Position numbers and translations under genes: made by a program. A DNA stretch of 64,000 nt from Mycetocola tolaasinivorans (GTDB lineage: Bacteria > Actinomycetota > Actinomycetes > Actinomycetales > Microbacteriaceae): NCBI RefSeq assembly GCF_003667565.1, contig NZ_RCUX01000003.1, positions 331,039 to 395,038 on the forward strand. Direction: 5' to 3'. Below, one piece after another: positions 18,200-27,398 of the stretch (its first letter is position 1; every line of letters starts with the position of its first letter). Under the pieces are notes generated by a model. It saw nothing but the letters and a program-made list of their open reading frames with translations. It searched no databases and had not been told where the DNA came from.

Positions 18200-20261
18200 C
18201 TAGTCGGTGCCGCTCTCCATTTCGTGGAGGGTCGCCGAGTGCGCGAGCTGCGCGATGAAGTATCCGCGCTCCCTACTGATGACCTGTGCGTGGCCCGGCA
18301 CGGCGGGCATCGCCTTGATCTTGCCGATCAGCTGGCCCTCCTCGGGGTTTCCGCTCAGCAGGATGCCGGTGACGCCGAGGTCGGTCATGCCCTGCAGCAC
18401 GGGATCGTAGGCCGCGCGGGAGGCTCCGCCGGAGCGCCGCGTCACGATCACGTGCAGCCCGACGTCCGCCGCCTGGGCGAGCAGCTGCGAGAGCGGGGCC
18501 GCGGGGTTGCCCTGGGAGGTTGCGACCAGGTCGTAGTCGTCGATCAGCACGAAGCCCTCCGAGCCGCTCCACCAGCTGCGGGCGCGCAGCTGGTCGGCGG
18601 TCACGTCGGGTCCTGGAAGCCGGCCTCGGAAGAACTCGACCAGCTGCGAGATCGAGGCCATCGTCTGCTCGTGACCGGTCATATACGCCCCGAGGTATTC
18701 TTCGGGAATCTCGCCGAGGTTTGCCCGACGATAGTCGATCATGAAGATCCGCGCCTCCCCCGGCCGATAGCGCCGGACGATCTCGCGAATGTAGCCGCGC
18801 AGCATCGTCGACTTTCCCGAACCGGAGTCGCCGTAGAGGAAGAGGTGCGGTTCGGCCCGTGGGTCGAGGCCGAAGGGTTCGAGCGAGGCCTCGTCCACGC
18901 TCAGCTGCAGCAGGGCGGGGTGTGTTGCGGGGTGCTGGTGCAGCTGCTCCATCGGCAGCAGTTCGGGAAGTAGGCGCAGCTTGGGGCCGGGTTCGCGCAC
19001 CCAGGCCGAGGCCGTCTTGTTCACGAGGTCGTCGACGCCGGAGCTGAGGCTGCCCGAATCCGGGTCGCCATCCACCCGCGGCAGTGCCGTGAGCATCTGC
19101 AGCGCCGAGGGGGCGAGACCTCGGCCAGGGCGGTCCGCGTTGACGTTTCCGGCGGCCTTCCGATCCACCTCGGAATTGGCCGCGTCGCCGAGTCGTAGCT
19201 CGATTCGCGAGCCCAGGAGGTCCTTCAGGTTCGGGCGCACCTCAAGCCAACGCCCCGCGGTGATCACCACGTGCACGCCGTAGCTGAGGCCGCGGGCGGC
19301 GATCAGCTGGATCGGGGTTTCGAGTGATTCGAAGTCGCTGCGTACGGTGCCGATTCCGTCGATGATGAGAAAGATGTCGCCGTAGCCGTCATCGGCCCCG
19401 CCGGCCGCACGATATCGGCCTCGGTGCGGGTCGCGAGGCCGGCAATGTGCGGGAGGTCGCGCATGCCGGAGAAGCTCCCGCCGAAGTCGATCACGAAGAA
19501 CTGCACCTCGAGCGGCGTATGGCGCAGCGAGAGCGCGGCCACCAGGGTGCGTGCGAGCGTGCTCTTGCCCGAGAGCGGTCCGCCGACGATCGCGAGGTGC
19601 CCGGCCGCGCCGGAGAGATCCACGGTGAGGGTGTCTCGACGCTGTTCGAGCGGGACGTCGACGATGCCGAGCGGCACCGTCAGCGGGTGCACCGCACGCC
19701 AGCTCGGCGAGTGCAGCCCGAGCTCGTAACTGACCACGAGTTCGCCCATGAGTTCGTCGAGGGTGGGCGGAATTTCGAGCGGCGGGAGCCACACCTGGTG
19801 CGCGCTCATGCCGCTCTGCGACATCCGCTCGACCGCGAGATCAAACGTGCTGCGCTTTTCGGGCGGCGCACCCTCGGCCGCGCCCTCGGCGGGGACGGCC
19901 TCCTCAATTCCCTCCACCTCCTCGGGCTCCTCGATCAGTACCGGCGCCGCGGTGAATGCGCTGATGCGCACCGGCGCGGCCGGGGAGCCGTCGGCGGCGG
20001 TCTCGACCTGACGCTTGATCGCCTTGGGCGGGCCGGACACGTAGGCCGCCCGAAACTGCACCATCTCGTCGGTGTTCGCCTTGAGGTATCCCCCGCCGGG
20101 TTCGCTCGGCAGGTGGTAGGCGTCGGGAACACCGAGCACGCTGCGGGACTCGGCCGCGGAGAAGGTGCGCAGACCGACACGGTACGAGAGATAGGTGTCG
20201 AGCCCCTTGAGGCGGTGCTCCTCGAGCCGCTGTGAGGCGAGCAGCGAGCTTTTCCCGGGTA
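18200..20261 (-). pseudogene. eccC: Type VII secretion ATPase EccC, decayed C-terminal remnant
   Basis: Remnant of the FtsK/SpoIIIE-type ATPase that drives type VII (ESX) secretion. Reading in the minus direction, one frame (about 20261-19410) gives the end of ATPase domain 1 (LRTFSAAESRSVLGVPDAYHLP) and the start of domain 2 with Walker A GGPLSGKST and Walker B FFVIDFGG. The reading then jumps frame at about 19400-19415 into DDGYGDIFLIIDGIG and on through domain 3 (Walker A GDSGSGKST, IFMIDYRRANLG) to the stop at 18200. About 40 residues expected at the jump are missing, so this is a deletion rather than a one-base slip. Both N-terminal membrane helices and most of ATPase 1 are absent. It cannot make a working EccC. 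Confidence 0.85.
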
Positions 20262-20923
20262 TTCCCCGCCCGGTCGGCGGCCTCGAAGGGTGACCGGCCG
20301 GCCGCGAAGGTGTAGATGGTCGCCGCGAGCGACCAAATCTCACTCCTGACGGTACCGGAAACCCGGGTGTCCACCACCTCGGGGGCTGCCCAGGGATAGG
20401 ACAGCGCGATCTGAGTGCCCGGATCCACCGCCCCGCGCACCTCGGCGATGCCAAAATCGGCGAGTACCGGTCGCCCGAGCGTCGTGACCAGCACGTTCGA
20501 CGGCTTGAGATCCCGGTGCAGCACACCGCTGCGATGCGCGGTCTCGAGCGCGCCCGCGAGGCGAACCCCGGCATCGAGGATCTGTTCGAGCGTGAGCGGG
20601 GTGCTGCCGCGCATGCGCGAGCGCATCGAGTCCGGGCAGTACTCCATCGCGATGTACGCCCGGCCATCGGCGGAGATACTCGCCTGATAGATCGAGACGA
20701 TCGACGGGTGCACGCTGAGGCGCGCCATCACGTCGGCCTCGGCCTCGAACTGGCGTCGGGTGGAATCGGTGTGGCCCACACCGTTCAACACCTTCACCGC
20801 GACTACCCGGTGTGGCATGTCCTGCTCATAGAGGAATACCTCGGCAAAACCGCCGGAGCCTAGCGGGCGAACATAACTATAGCCGGGTATTACCGGAGGG
20901 CTACTCGGAGTGCGGGTTGACAC
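20262..20923 (-). pseudogene. Ser/Thr protein kinase, truncated 5' part
   Basis: N-terminal part of a PknB-like (Hanks-type) kinase. The P-loop GSGGFAEVF, VAVKVL lysine, HRDLKPSNVLV catalytic loop, DFGIAE, WAAPEV and IWSLAATIYTFAAGRSPFE are present, so most of the kinase fold is there. About 10 residues after SPFE the sequence changes to EccC coding sequence in another frame. The last helices of the kinase domain and any regulatory tail are gone. The GTG at 20923 follows AAGGAGA and looks like the original start. Such kinases neighbour ESX genes in some actinobacteria, which fits a shared ancestral locus. The exact right end of the fragment is uncertain by about 20 bp. Confidence 0.8.
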
Positions 20924-21058
20924 CAGATTCTCCTTCGAAGGTGAGGAGCACAAACTCCGAAGCCTTATCCTGGCTCCCCGGAAATGCGCTGCGCGGGCTG
21001 CAGCCGCAATCTTTCCACGGCAGCGAAGCCGGTCGCCGCCATACGCCGTTAAACGCAT

Positions 21059-21089
21059 CCGCCCGCGTCGCATCAAGCGTCGCGGGCGG
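21059..21089 (-). terminator. Stem-loop after deoA
   Basis: 9 bp stem CCGCCCGCG/CGCGGGCGG with a possible inner CGC/GCG pair, 42 nt after the deoA stop. This suggests that the salvage transcript now ends here, before the kinase/EccC remnant. Confidence 0.5.
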
Positions 21090-21130
21090 TGCTCCGAGCC
21101 CAAAAACAGGCCGAGGAAAGGGTGTCTGGG

Positions 21131-22435
21131 CTAGCCGATCTTCTCGGCGATTAGCGCGGGTGGGGTCCAGCCCGCGGCGTCCGCGGAGATCTCAAACGCA
21201 CCCTCGACGGCCTCGAGCGCGCGCTCAAAGCGCGCGGGCTCATCGGCCGCGAGGGTGAACAGCGGGTCGCCCACCCGCACGGTGTCCCCCGGCTTTGCGT
21301 GCAGGTCGACGCCGGCGGCGTGCTGCACGGGATCCTGTGCCCGCGCGCGACCGGCACCGAGCCGCCAGGCGGCAATGCCGAAGGGCAGGGCGTCCTGTCG
21401 GGTCAGCACACCCGCGGTTTCGGCGTACACTGTGTGGGTTTCGCGGGCAACCGGGAGCGCGGCATCGGGATCGCCACCCTGACCCGCCACGAACGCACGC
21501 CAGGTGTCCATCGCGCGGCCGTCGCGCAGCGCGGCCTCCACGTCGGCGTCCGGCTGTCCGGCCAGGGCAAGCATTTCCTTGGCGAGTGCGACGGTGAGCT
21601 CCACGATGTCGGCGGGGCCGCCACCGGCCAGCACCTCAAGGGACTCCCGCACCTCGTTGGCGTTGCCGATCGCGAGGCCCAGCGGGGTGTCCATCCGGGT
21701 GAGCAGCGCGGTTGTGTTGACGCCCGAGTCGCGGCCGAGATCCACCATGGTCTGGGCGAGCTCGCGGGCACGATCGAAGTCGCGCATGAAGGCACCGCCA
21801 CCGAACTTGACGTCGAGAACCAGCGAGGCGGTGCCCTCGGCAATCTTCTTCGACATGATGCTCGAGGCGATCAGCGGGATGGAGTCCACCGTGCCGGTGA
21901 TGTCGCGCAGCGCGTAGAGCTTCTTATCGGCGGGCGCGAGATCCGCGCCGGCCGCGCAGATCACGCCGCCCACCTCGCGCAGCAGGCGGGTCATCTCCTC
22001 GGGTTCGAGATCGGCACGCCAGCCGGGGATCGCCTCGAGCTTGTCGAGGGTACCGCCGGTGTGGCCGAGGCCACGGCCGGAGAGCTGGGGTACGGCCACA
22101 CCGAAGCTGGCCACGAGCGGCATCAGCGGCAGGGTGATCTTGTCCCCCACCCCACCGGTCGAATGCTTATCGGTGGTGACCTTGCCCAGTCCCTCAAAGC
22201 TCATCCGCTCACCCGAGTTGATCATCGCGTGGGTAAGGTCGCGGATCTCGCGGCGGTCCATGCCGTTCAGGAAAATGGCCATGGCCATCGCGGCCATCTG
22301 CTCCTGACCCACGTAGCCGCGGGTGAAGGCGTCGATCAGCCAGTCGATCTGCGCGGTGTCCAGCGTGCCCGCATCGCGCTTCTGACGGATGAGGTCTACG
22401 GCGTCAAAGGCCTCGACGGCGTTGGGGATGGTCAT
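21131..22435 (-). CDS. deoA: Thymidine phosphorylase
   Basis: Splits thymidine or deoxyuridine with phosphate to the base and 2-deoxyribose 1-phosphate. The 434 residues are close to the family norm of about 435-440. The anthranilate phosphoribosyltransferase-like fold starts with an all-helical domain, then the phosphate-binding KHSTGGVGDKITLP signature and SGRGLGHTGGTLDKLEAIPG. The ATG at 22435 lies 5 nt after AAGGAG; the GTG at 22441 overlaps that ribosome binding site and was rejected. It lies downstream of cdd across a structured 111 bp gap. Confidence 0.97.
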   Translation of the reverse strand: MTIPNAVEAFDAVDLIRQKRDAGTLDTAQIDWLIDAFTRGYVGQEQMAAMAMAIFLNGMDRREIRDLTHAMINSGERMSFEGLGKVTTDKHSTGGVGDKITLPLMPLVASFGVAVPQLSGRGLGHTGGTLDKLEAIPGWRADLEPEEMTRLLREVGGVICAAGADLAPADKKLYALRDITGTVDSIPLIASSIMSKKIAEGTASLVLDVKFGGGAFMRDFDRARELAQTMVDLGRDSGVNTTALLTRMDTPLGLAIGNANEVRESLEVLAGGGPADIVELTVALAKEMLALAGQPDADVEAALRDGRAMDTWRAFVAGQGGDPDAALPVARETHTVYAETAGVLTRQDALPFGIAAWRLGAGRARAQDPVQHAAGVDLHAKPGDTVRVGDPLFTLAADEPARFERALEAVEGAFEISADAAGWTPPALIAEKIG

Positions 22436-22481
22436 GCTCACTCCTTTGTGTGTTCCGGGTTTTTCCGGGGACTGGATGCCA

Positions 22482-22518
22482 CACAGCGGCGGCCCGATCG
22501 TGTCGGGTCGCCGCTGTG
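22482..22518 (-). terminator. Intergenic hairpin between cdd and deoA
   Basis: Long stem CACAGCGGCG...CGCCGCTGTG (about 15-16 bp with one mismatch on the minus RNA) and a 5-nt loop. It may be a partial terminator or an RNA-stabilising element within the operon. Confidence 0.5.
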
Positions 22519-22546
22519 AGGCACTGTGAAATTGTGGTGGTGATGG

Positions 22547-22954
22547 CTACTCGCCGGCGTACTCCACGAGGGTGCGCGGGCCGAAGGCGTCGGGCAGAAC
22601 CTCGTCGATGGTACGAATGCCGGAGAGGGTGTTCAGCAGCATGCCCTCGGCCGAGTGCTCAAAGAGCAGCTGGCGGCAGCGGCCACACGGCATCAGCACG
22701 GCGCCGTTTCCGTCCACGCAGGCGAAGGCGACGAGCTTGCCGCCACCGCCCATGATGAGGTCGGAAACGAGCGAACACTCGGCGCACAGGGTCACCCCGT
22801 AGCTGGCGTTCTCGATGTTGCAGCCGGAGACGATCCGGCCGCTGTCGGTGATCGCCGCGGCGCCCACCGGGAACTTCGAGTACGGGCTGTAGGAGCGCTC
22901 CATGGCGGCCACGGCGTGCGCGTGCAGGGCATCCCAATCGATGGCGTCAGACAT
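22547..22954 (-). CDS. cdd: Cytidine deaminase
   Basis: Deaminates cytidine and deoxycytidine to uridine and deoxyuridine. The 135-residue homotetrameric type has SGCNIENASYG, the zinc/catalytic CAE of LCAECSL, and the PCGRCRQ ligands. The ATG at 22954 overlaps nothing but starts 2 nt after the permease stop; the longer in-frame opening back to 23161 is antisense-like noise inside the permease gene. The coupling suggests that imported cytidine is used directly. Confidence 0.97.
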   Translation of the reverse strand: MSDAIDWDALHAHAVAAMERSYSPYSKFPVGAAAITDSGRIVSGCNIENASYGVTLCAECSLVSDLIMGGGGKLVAFACVDGNGAVLMPCGRCRQLLFEHSAEGMLLNTLSGIRTIDEVLPDAFGPRTLVEYAGE

Positions 22955-22956
22955 CA

Positions 22957-24288
22957 CTATCCCTTGATGTAGGGCTTGCCGGACGCCGCCGGGCCGACGG
23001 ACTGACCGACCAGGCCGGCCACCGCGAGGATGGTGACCAGGTAGGGCAGCATGAGCATGAACTCGCTCGGCACCGGCGAACCGACGGCCGCGAGGACGTT
23101 CTGCAGGTTCGATGCGAAACCGAACAGCAGGGCGGCCAGGGTAGCGCGGATCGGGTCCCACCGACCGAAGATCACCGCAGCGAGGGCGATGAATCCGGCA
23201 CCGGCCACCATCTCCTTCTGGAACGAGCCCACCGACACCAGGGTGAAGTAGGCACCACCCAGACCGGCGATGGCACCGGCGAGCGAGACGTTCCAGAAGC
23301 GGGTGCGGGCCACGTTGATACCCACGGTGTCGGCGGCCTTGGGGTGCTCACCCACGGCGCGCAGGCGCAGGCCCCAGCGAGTCTTGAACAGACCGAGGAA
23401 GACCAGCGCAACAACCACGTACATGACGTAGACGAGGGCCGACTGGTTGAACAGCACCGGGCCGATCACGGGAATCTCGCTGAGACCCGGGATCGCGACC
23501 GGCGACAGACGCGGCGCGGTGTTGAGGGTTTCGGCGTCCTTGGTCAGTACCGAGGAGTACAGGAACGAGGTGAGGCCGGTGACGAGCACGTTCAGCACCA
23601 CACCCACGATGACCTGGTCAACGAGGTACTTGATCGCGAAGGCAGCGAGCACGAAGCTCACCAGCACACCGGCGACCATTGCGGCCACGAGGCCCGCCCA
23701 GGGGCTGCCGGTCAGCGAGGCAACCATCGCCGAGCAGAATGCTCCGGCGAGCAGCTGGCCCTCGATCGCGACGTTGACCACGCCCACACGCTCGGAGATT
23801 ACGCCACCCATGGCACCGAAGATCAGTGGCACGCTGAGGCTCACGGTACCCAGCAGGAGGCCGGTCACCGGAACGTTGTTGCCCACCATCGCCCAGGCGA
23901 GGAAGGCCACCATGAATGCCAGGGCGAAGACGATGACCGCGGCGGTCGTGATCAGGCGGCGGGTGCGCGGAGCCAGACGGCCGGTCTGCAGGGTGACCCA
24001 CACCACCAGGGCGGTGAGGAGCACGAGCAGGATGGTGACGACGGTGCCGGTGGTCGCGGCATCGACGTGCCAGGTGGGCAGCGTGATCAGGTCGTCAGCA
24101 CCGGACCAGCGGAAACCGGTCTGGCCGTGACGCGGGAACACCACGAACAGGATGATCGAGACCACGCTGAACAGCGCCAGCGCAATCGCAGCCTTCCAGC
24201 TACGCAGTTCCTTCTTTTCCAGCACCTCACTTATCGCGGCATCCGCCGCTGGGGTTACGGTCTGGGTGTTGCTCTGCTGCTCGCTCAT
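22957..24288 (-). CDS. Nucleoside ABC transporter permease (second)
   Basis: Membrane subunit of a BMP-type nucleoside importer, 443 residues and about 10 hydrophobic segments. The typical branched-chain/ribose permease motif SLSVPLIFGAMGGVISERVG and the GEHPKAADTVGINV block (coupling helix facing the ATPase) are visible, as is AGIGALAG-like AGAIAGLGGAYF. A cytoplasmic N-terminus of about 30 residues precedes the first helix. The ATG overlaps the stop of the first permease (ATGA). Substrate assignment to nucleosides rests on the neighbouring cdd, deoA and the BMP binding protein. Confidence 0.93.
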   Translation of the reverse strand: MSEQQSNTQTVTPAADAAISEVLEKKELRSWKAAIALALFSVVSIILFVVFPRHGQTGFRWSGADDLITLPTWHVDAATTGTVVTILLVLLTALVVWVTLQTGRLAPRTRRLITTAAVIVFALAFMVAFLAWAMVGNNVPVTGLLLGTVSLSVPLIFGAMGGVISERVGVVNVAIEGQLLAGAFCSAMVASLTGSPWAGLVAAMVAGVLVSFVLAAFAIKYLVDQVIVGVVLNVLVTGLTSFLYSSVLTKDAETLNTAPRLSPVAIPGLSEIPVIGPVLFNQSALVYVMYVVVALVFLGLFKTRWGLRLRAVGEHPKAADTVGINVARTRFWNVSLAGAIAGLGGAYFTLVSVGSFQKEMVAGAGFIALAAVIFGRWDPIRATLAALLFGFASNLQNVLAAVGSPVPSEFMLMLPYLVTILAVAGLVGQSVGPAASGKPYIKG

Positions 24289-25739
24289 GCCGAGACCGCC
24301 TTAGAGTTACGTCGCAGCGGGCGACGGGTCAGCTTGCCGTCCGGTGCGGGAATGAAGAAGATGGCGCGGATCAGCGGGGGCGCGGCGATGAACAGCACGA
24401 TGAGCGACTGTACGACGCCCACGATGTCCACCGAGACACCCTCGGAGGCCTGCATCGCAAAACCACCGGCCTTGAACGCACCGAACAGGATGCCGGCGGC
24501 GAAGATGCCCCACGGGCGCGAGCGTCCGAGGAGAGCCACGGTAATGGCGTCGAAGCCGATACCGGCGTCGATACCGGAGGTCATACCGTCCGGCGTGGTG
24601 CCGAGGATCTGCATCACACCGGCAAGACCAACCAGACCACCGGCGAGAGCCATGGCCCACACGTAGGTGTTCTTCACGTTGACACCGGCGACCAGGGCGG
24701 CGTTGGGGTTGGTACCCACCGCGCGGAATCGGAAACCGGTGCTCGAGCGGTTGAGCAGCCACCAGACACCGGCGGTTGCGACGGCGACGATGATGAAGCC
24801 CAGGTGCAGCTTGTAGTTCGGGCCGAGAATCAGCGGCAGCACCGCGGATTCCAGGATGGCCGGCGACTTCGGGTTGACCGAACCGGGTGCCTGCAGCAGG
24901 CCCGGGGTGCGCAGCATGAAGGAGATCAGGTAGAACGCGATGTAGTTCAGCATGATCGTCAGGATCACCTCGTGCGCGCCGGTGCGCGCCTTCAGGAAGC
25001 CGACGATACCGCCCCAGATCGCACCGGCGGCGAGACCCGCGAGGATCGCGACGGGGAGGTGGATCCACATCGGCATCGGGAAGGAGAAACCCACCCAGCC
25101 GGCGGCCGCGGCGGCCACCAGCATCTGGCCGCGGCCACCGATGTTGAACAGGCCCACGCGGAACGCGAGCCCCACGCCGAGACCGGCCGCGATCAGCGGT
25201 GTTGCGTAGGTGAGGGTATCGGTCAGCGGGCGAATGCCCGTGGCGAAGTCGTCCTTACCGAAGTTGTAGACCGCGCCCTGGAAGAGCGAGCCATAGGCAC
25301 CGGACACGGCGGTCCACACGGCACCGAAGAAGTCTCCGGGCTGAGCGAAGAAGTACCCGGCGGTTTCCTGTACCTCATCATTGGTCAGTGCGATCATGAT
25401 GCCGCCAATGATGAAGGCAATCAGCACGGCCAGGAACGAGAGAACGACCGGGCCGTTCATGATCTCGCGCAGCACGCGGTTGGAGGCGGGCTCCTCCTCG
25501 CCGGGCGTCGCCTCGGCCGGTGCCGCGGTCTTCGTTGCGGTTGCGGTCGCGGCGGCGGCGGCAACCGGAGCGCCACCTACGGGCGCCGATACGGCCTCGC
25601 TGGGCACCGGCTCGGTCTCGAGGGCGGCCACCACGGCCTCCTCAATCTCGTGCGCGTGCTCGGCCTCCTGGCGGCGACGCTCGGCGCGGGTAGCGGGCTG
25701 CTCCGCCTCGTTTTCGGGGTTCATGGGCTCCTCGTTCAC
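24285..25739 (-). CDS. Nucleoside ABC transporter permease (first)
   Basis: Partner permease of the same importer, 484 residues. An extended Glu/Ala/Thr-rich cytoplasmic N-terminus (about 1-95) is followed by about 9-10 membrane helices; GLAFRVGLFNIGGRGQM and the coupling motif AVGTNPNAALVAGVNVKNTY are family hallmarks. The GTG at 25739 overlaps the ATPase stop (GTGA). An ATG five codons further in (25724), after GAGGAG, is an alternative start. Confidence 0.93.
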   Translation of the reverse strand: MNEEPMNPENEAEQPATRAERRRQEAEHAHEIEEAVVAALETEPVPSEAVSAPVGGAPVAAAAATATATKTAAPAEATPGEEEPASNRVLREIMNGPVVLSFLAVLIAFIIGGIMIALTNDEVQETAGYFFAQPGDFFGAVWTAVSGAYGSLFQGAVYNFGKDDFATGIRPLTDTLTYATPLIAAGLGVGLAFRVGLFNIGGRGQMLVAAAAAGWVGFSFPMPMWIHLPVAILAGLAAGAIWGGIVGFLKARTGAHEVILTIMLNYIAFYLISFMLRTPGLLQAPGSVNPKSPAILESAVLPLILGPNYKLHLGFIIVAVATAGVWWLLNRSSTGFRFRAVGTNPNAALVAGVNVKNTYVWAMALAGGLVGLAGVMQILGTTPDGMTSGIDAGIGFDAITVALLGRSRPWGIFAAGILFGAFKAGGFAMQASEGVSVDIVGVVQSLIVLFIAAPPLIRAIFFIPAPDGKLTRRPLRRNSKAVSA

Positions 25740-27271
25740 GCGGTCACCTCGTGGGCGGCCTCGGGGGCTTCGGTGTGGCGTTCGCCGGCCATCATCAGGC
25801 CGAGAACCTCACGCGGGGTGTTCGAGGGCACGATGCCCACGATCTCACCCCGGTACATGACGGCGATGCGGTCGGCGAGCGCGACCACCTCGTCCAGTTC
25901 GGTAGAAACCACGATCACGGGCACGCCCGCATCGCGGGTGGCCACCATGCGCTTGTGCACGAACTCGATCGAACCCACGTCGATACCGCGGGTTGGCTGC
26001 GCGGCCACAAACAGCTTGAGGTCGCGGCTCAGCTCGCGAGCGAGCACAACCTTCTGCTGGTTTCCACCGGAGAGCTCGCTCGCGAGGGAGTTAATACCGC
26101 CCGAGCGGATGTCGAACTCGGTGCGCTTCTCGGTGGCGAACTCATCGCGGAACGCGCGCTGCACGTTGCCGGCCTTGACGAAGGGCTCACCGGTCGAGCG
26201 GTCAAGCATCAGGTTTTCGGCGATGCTGAACTCGGCGATCAGGCCGTCGCGGTTGCGGTCCTCGGGAACGAAGCCCACTCCGGCATCCAGGATCGTGCGC
26301 ACGCTGCGGCCCAGGATCTCGGCGCCGTTCAGCGTGATGCTTCCGGACACCTTGTTCTGCAGGCCGAGGAGCGCCTCGGTGAGCTCGGTCTGGCCGTTGC
26401 CCTGCACCCCGGCGATGGCGAGAATCTCGCCCTCACGCAGATTGAAGGACACGTCGTTGACCACCTTGAGGCCGTTTTCATCGAGCACGGTGAGACCCTC
26501 GACGCGCAGCACCTCGGCACCGGGCTGAGCCGGTTCCTTGTGCACGGTGAGGTCCACCGAGCGGCCCACCATGAGGGCGGCCAGGTCGGCGTTACTCGCG
26601 GTCGGTTCTGCTTCGCCCACGATCTTGCCGAGGCGAATCACGGTGATCGCATCGGCGACCTCGCGCACCTCGCGCAGCTTGTGGGTGATGAAGACGATCG
26701 AGCGGCCCTCGGCGCGCAGCTGCTGCATGATGGCCATGAGCTCGTCGGTTTCCTGCGGGGTCAGCACGGCGGTCGGCTCGTCGAAGACCAGGACGCGGGC
26801 ATCCTGAGACAGCGCCTTGATGATCTCCACGCGCTGCTGCACACCCACGGGCAGGTCACCCACGCGTGCGTCGGGGTCCACATCGAACCCGAAGCGAGCG
26901 GAGATATCGCGGACGCGCTGACGCGCCTCCTTCATCTTGAGCACACCGGCGAAACCGGCCTGCTCGTGACCGAGGATCACGTTTTCGGCGACGGTGAAGA
27001 CGGGTACCAGCATGAAGTGCTGGTGCACCATGCCGATGCCGGCACGCATGGCGTCACCGGGACCGGCAAATTCCTGAACCTCATCGTCCAGGAGAATTTC
27101 GCCACCGTCGGCCTGGTACAGGCCGTACAGTACGTTCATGAGGGTGGACTTGCCGGCGCCGTTTTCGCCGAGCAAGCAGTGGATCTGGCCGGGCTCAACC
27201 ACGAGGTTGATCCGGTCGTTTGCGGTGAAGTTACCAAATCTCTTGGTGATCCCGCGAAGTTCGAGTTTCAT
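25736..27271 (-). CDS. Nucleoside ABC transporter ATP-binding protein
   Basis: Tandem ATPase of sugar/nucleoside importers with two nucleotide-binding domains (511 residues). Domain 1 has Walker A GENGAGKST, a VGVQQRVEIIKAL signature and Walker B VLVFDEPTAVLT. Domain 2 has the degenerate P-loop GVQGNGQTE, signature LSGGNQQKVVLARELS and Walker B-like LFVAAQPTRGID, in which the usual Glu is replaced. This asymmetry is normal for the family. The ATG at 27271 follows AAGGACAG. It lies 127 bp downstream of the binding protein, with a hairpin between. Confidence 0.95.
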   Translation of the reverse strand: MKLELRGITKRFGNFTANDRINLVVEPGQIHCLLGENGAGKSTLMNVLYGLYQADGGEILLDDEVQEFAGPGDAMRAGIGMVHQHFMLVPVFTVAENVILGHEQAGFAGVLKMKEARQRVRDISARFGFDVDPDARVGDLPVGVQQRVEIIKALSQDARVLVFDEPTAVLTPQETDELMAIMQQLRAEGRSIVFITHKLREVREVADAITVIRLGKIVGEAEPTASNADLAALMVGRSVDLTVHKEPAQPGAEVLRVEGLTVLDENGLKVVNDVSFNLREGEILAIAGVQGNGQTELTEALLGLQNKVSGSITLNGAEILGRSVRTILDAGVGFVPEDRNRDGLIAEFSIAENLMLDRSTGEPFVKAGNVQRAFRDEFATEKRTEFDIRSGGINSLASELSGGNQQKVVLARELSRDLKLFVAAQPTRGIDVGSIEFVHKRMVATRDAGVPVIVVSTELDEVVALADRIAVMYRGEIVGIVPSNTPREVLGLMMAGERHTEAPEAAHEVTA

Positions 27272-27342
27272 TCTGTCCTTCTCAGTACAGCGAGGTACTA
27301 GGCGAAATTGGCCGGGGTCTGGCCGAATAACGGGGCACGCGC

Positions 27343-27374
27343 CCGGGGGAACGAATGGTGTTTCGCTCCCCCGG
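27343..27374 (-). terminator. Intercistronic hairpin after the BMP lipoprotein gene
   Basis: 13 bp stem CCGGGGGAGCGAA/UUCGUUCCCCCGG with one G-U pair on the minus RNA, between the binding-protein stop and the ATPase start, not followed by a T-run. In many ABC operons a hairpin here stabilises the binding-protein message or partly ends transcription, giving more binding protein than membrane parts. Confidence 0.6.
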
Positions 27375-27398
27375 ACGCGGCTGTACTACGTGCCGAAA

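Noticed and set aside
19395..19420. Programmed frameshift joining the two EccC frames
   Set aside because: About 40 conserved residues are missing at the join and no slippery site is seen; a deletion explains it better.
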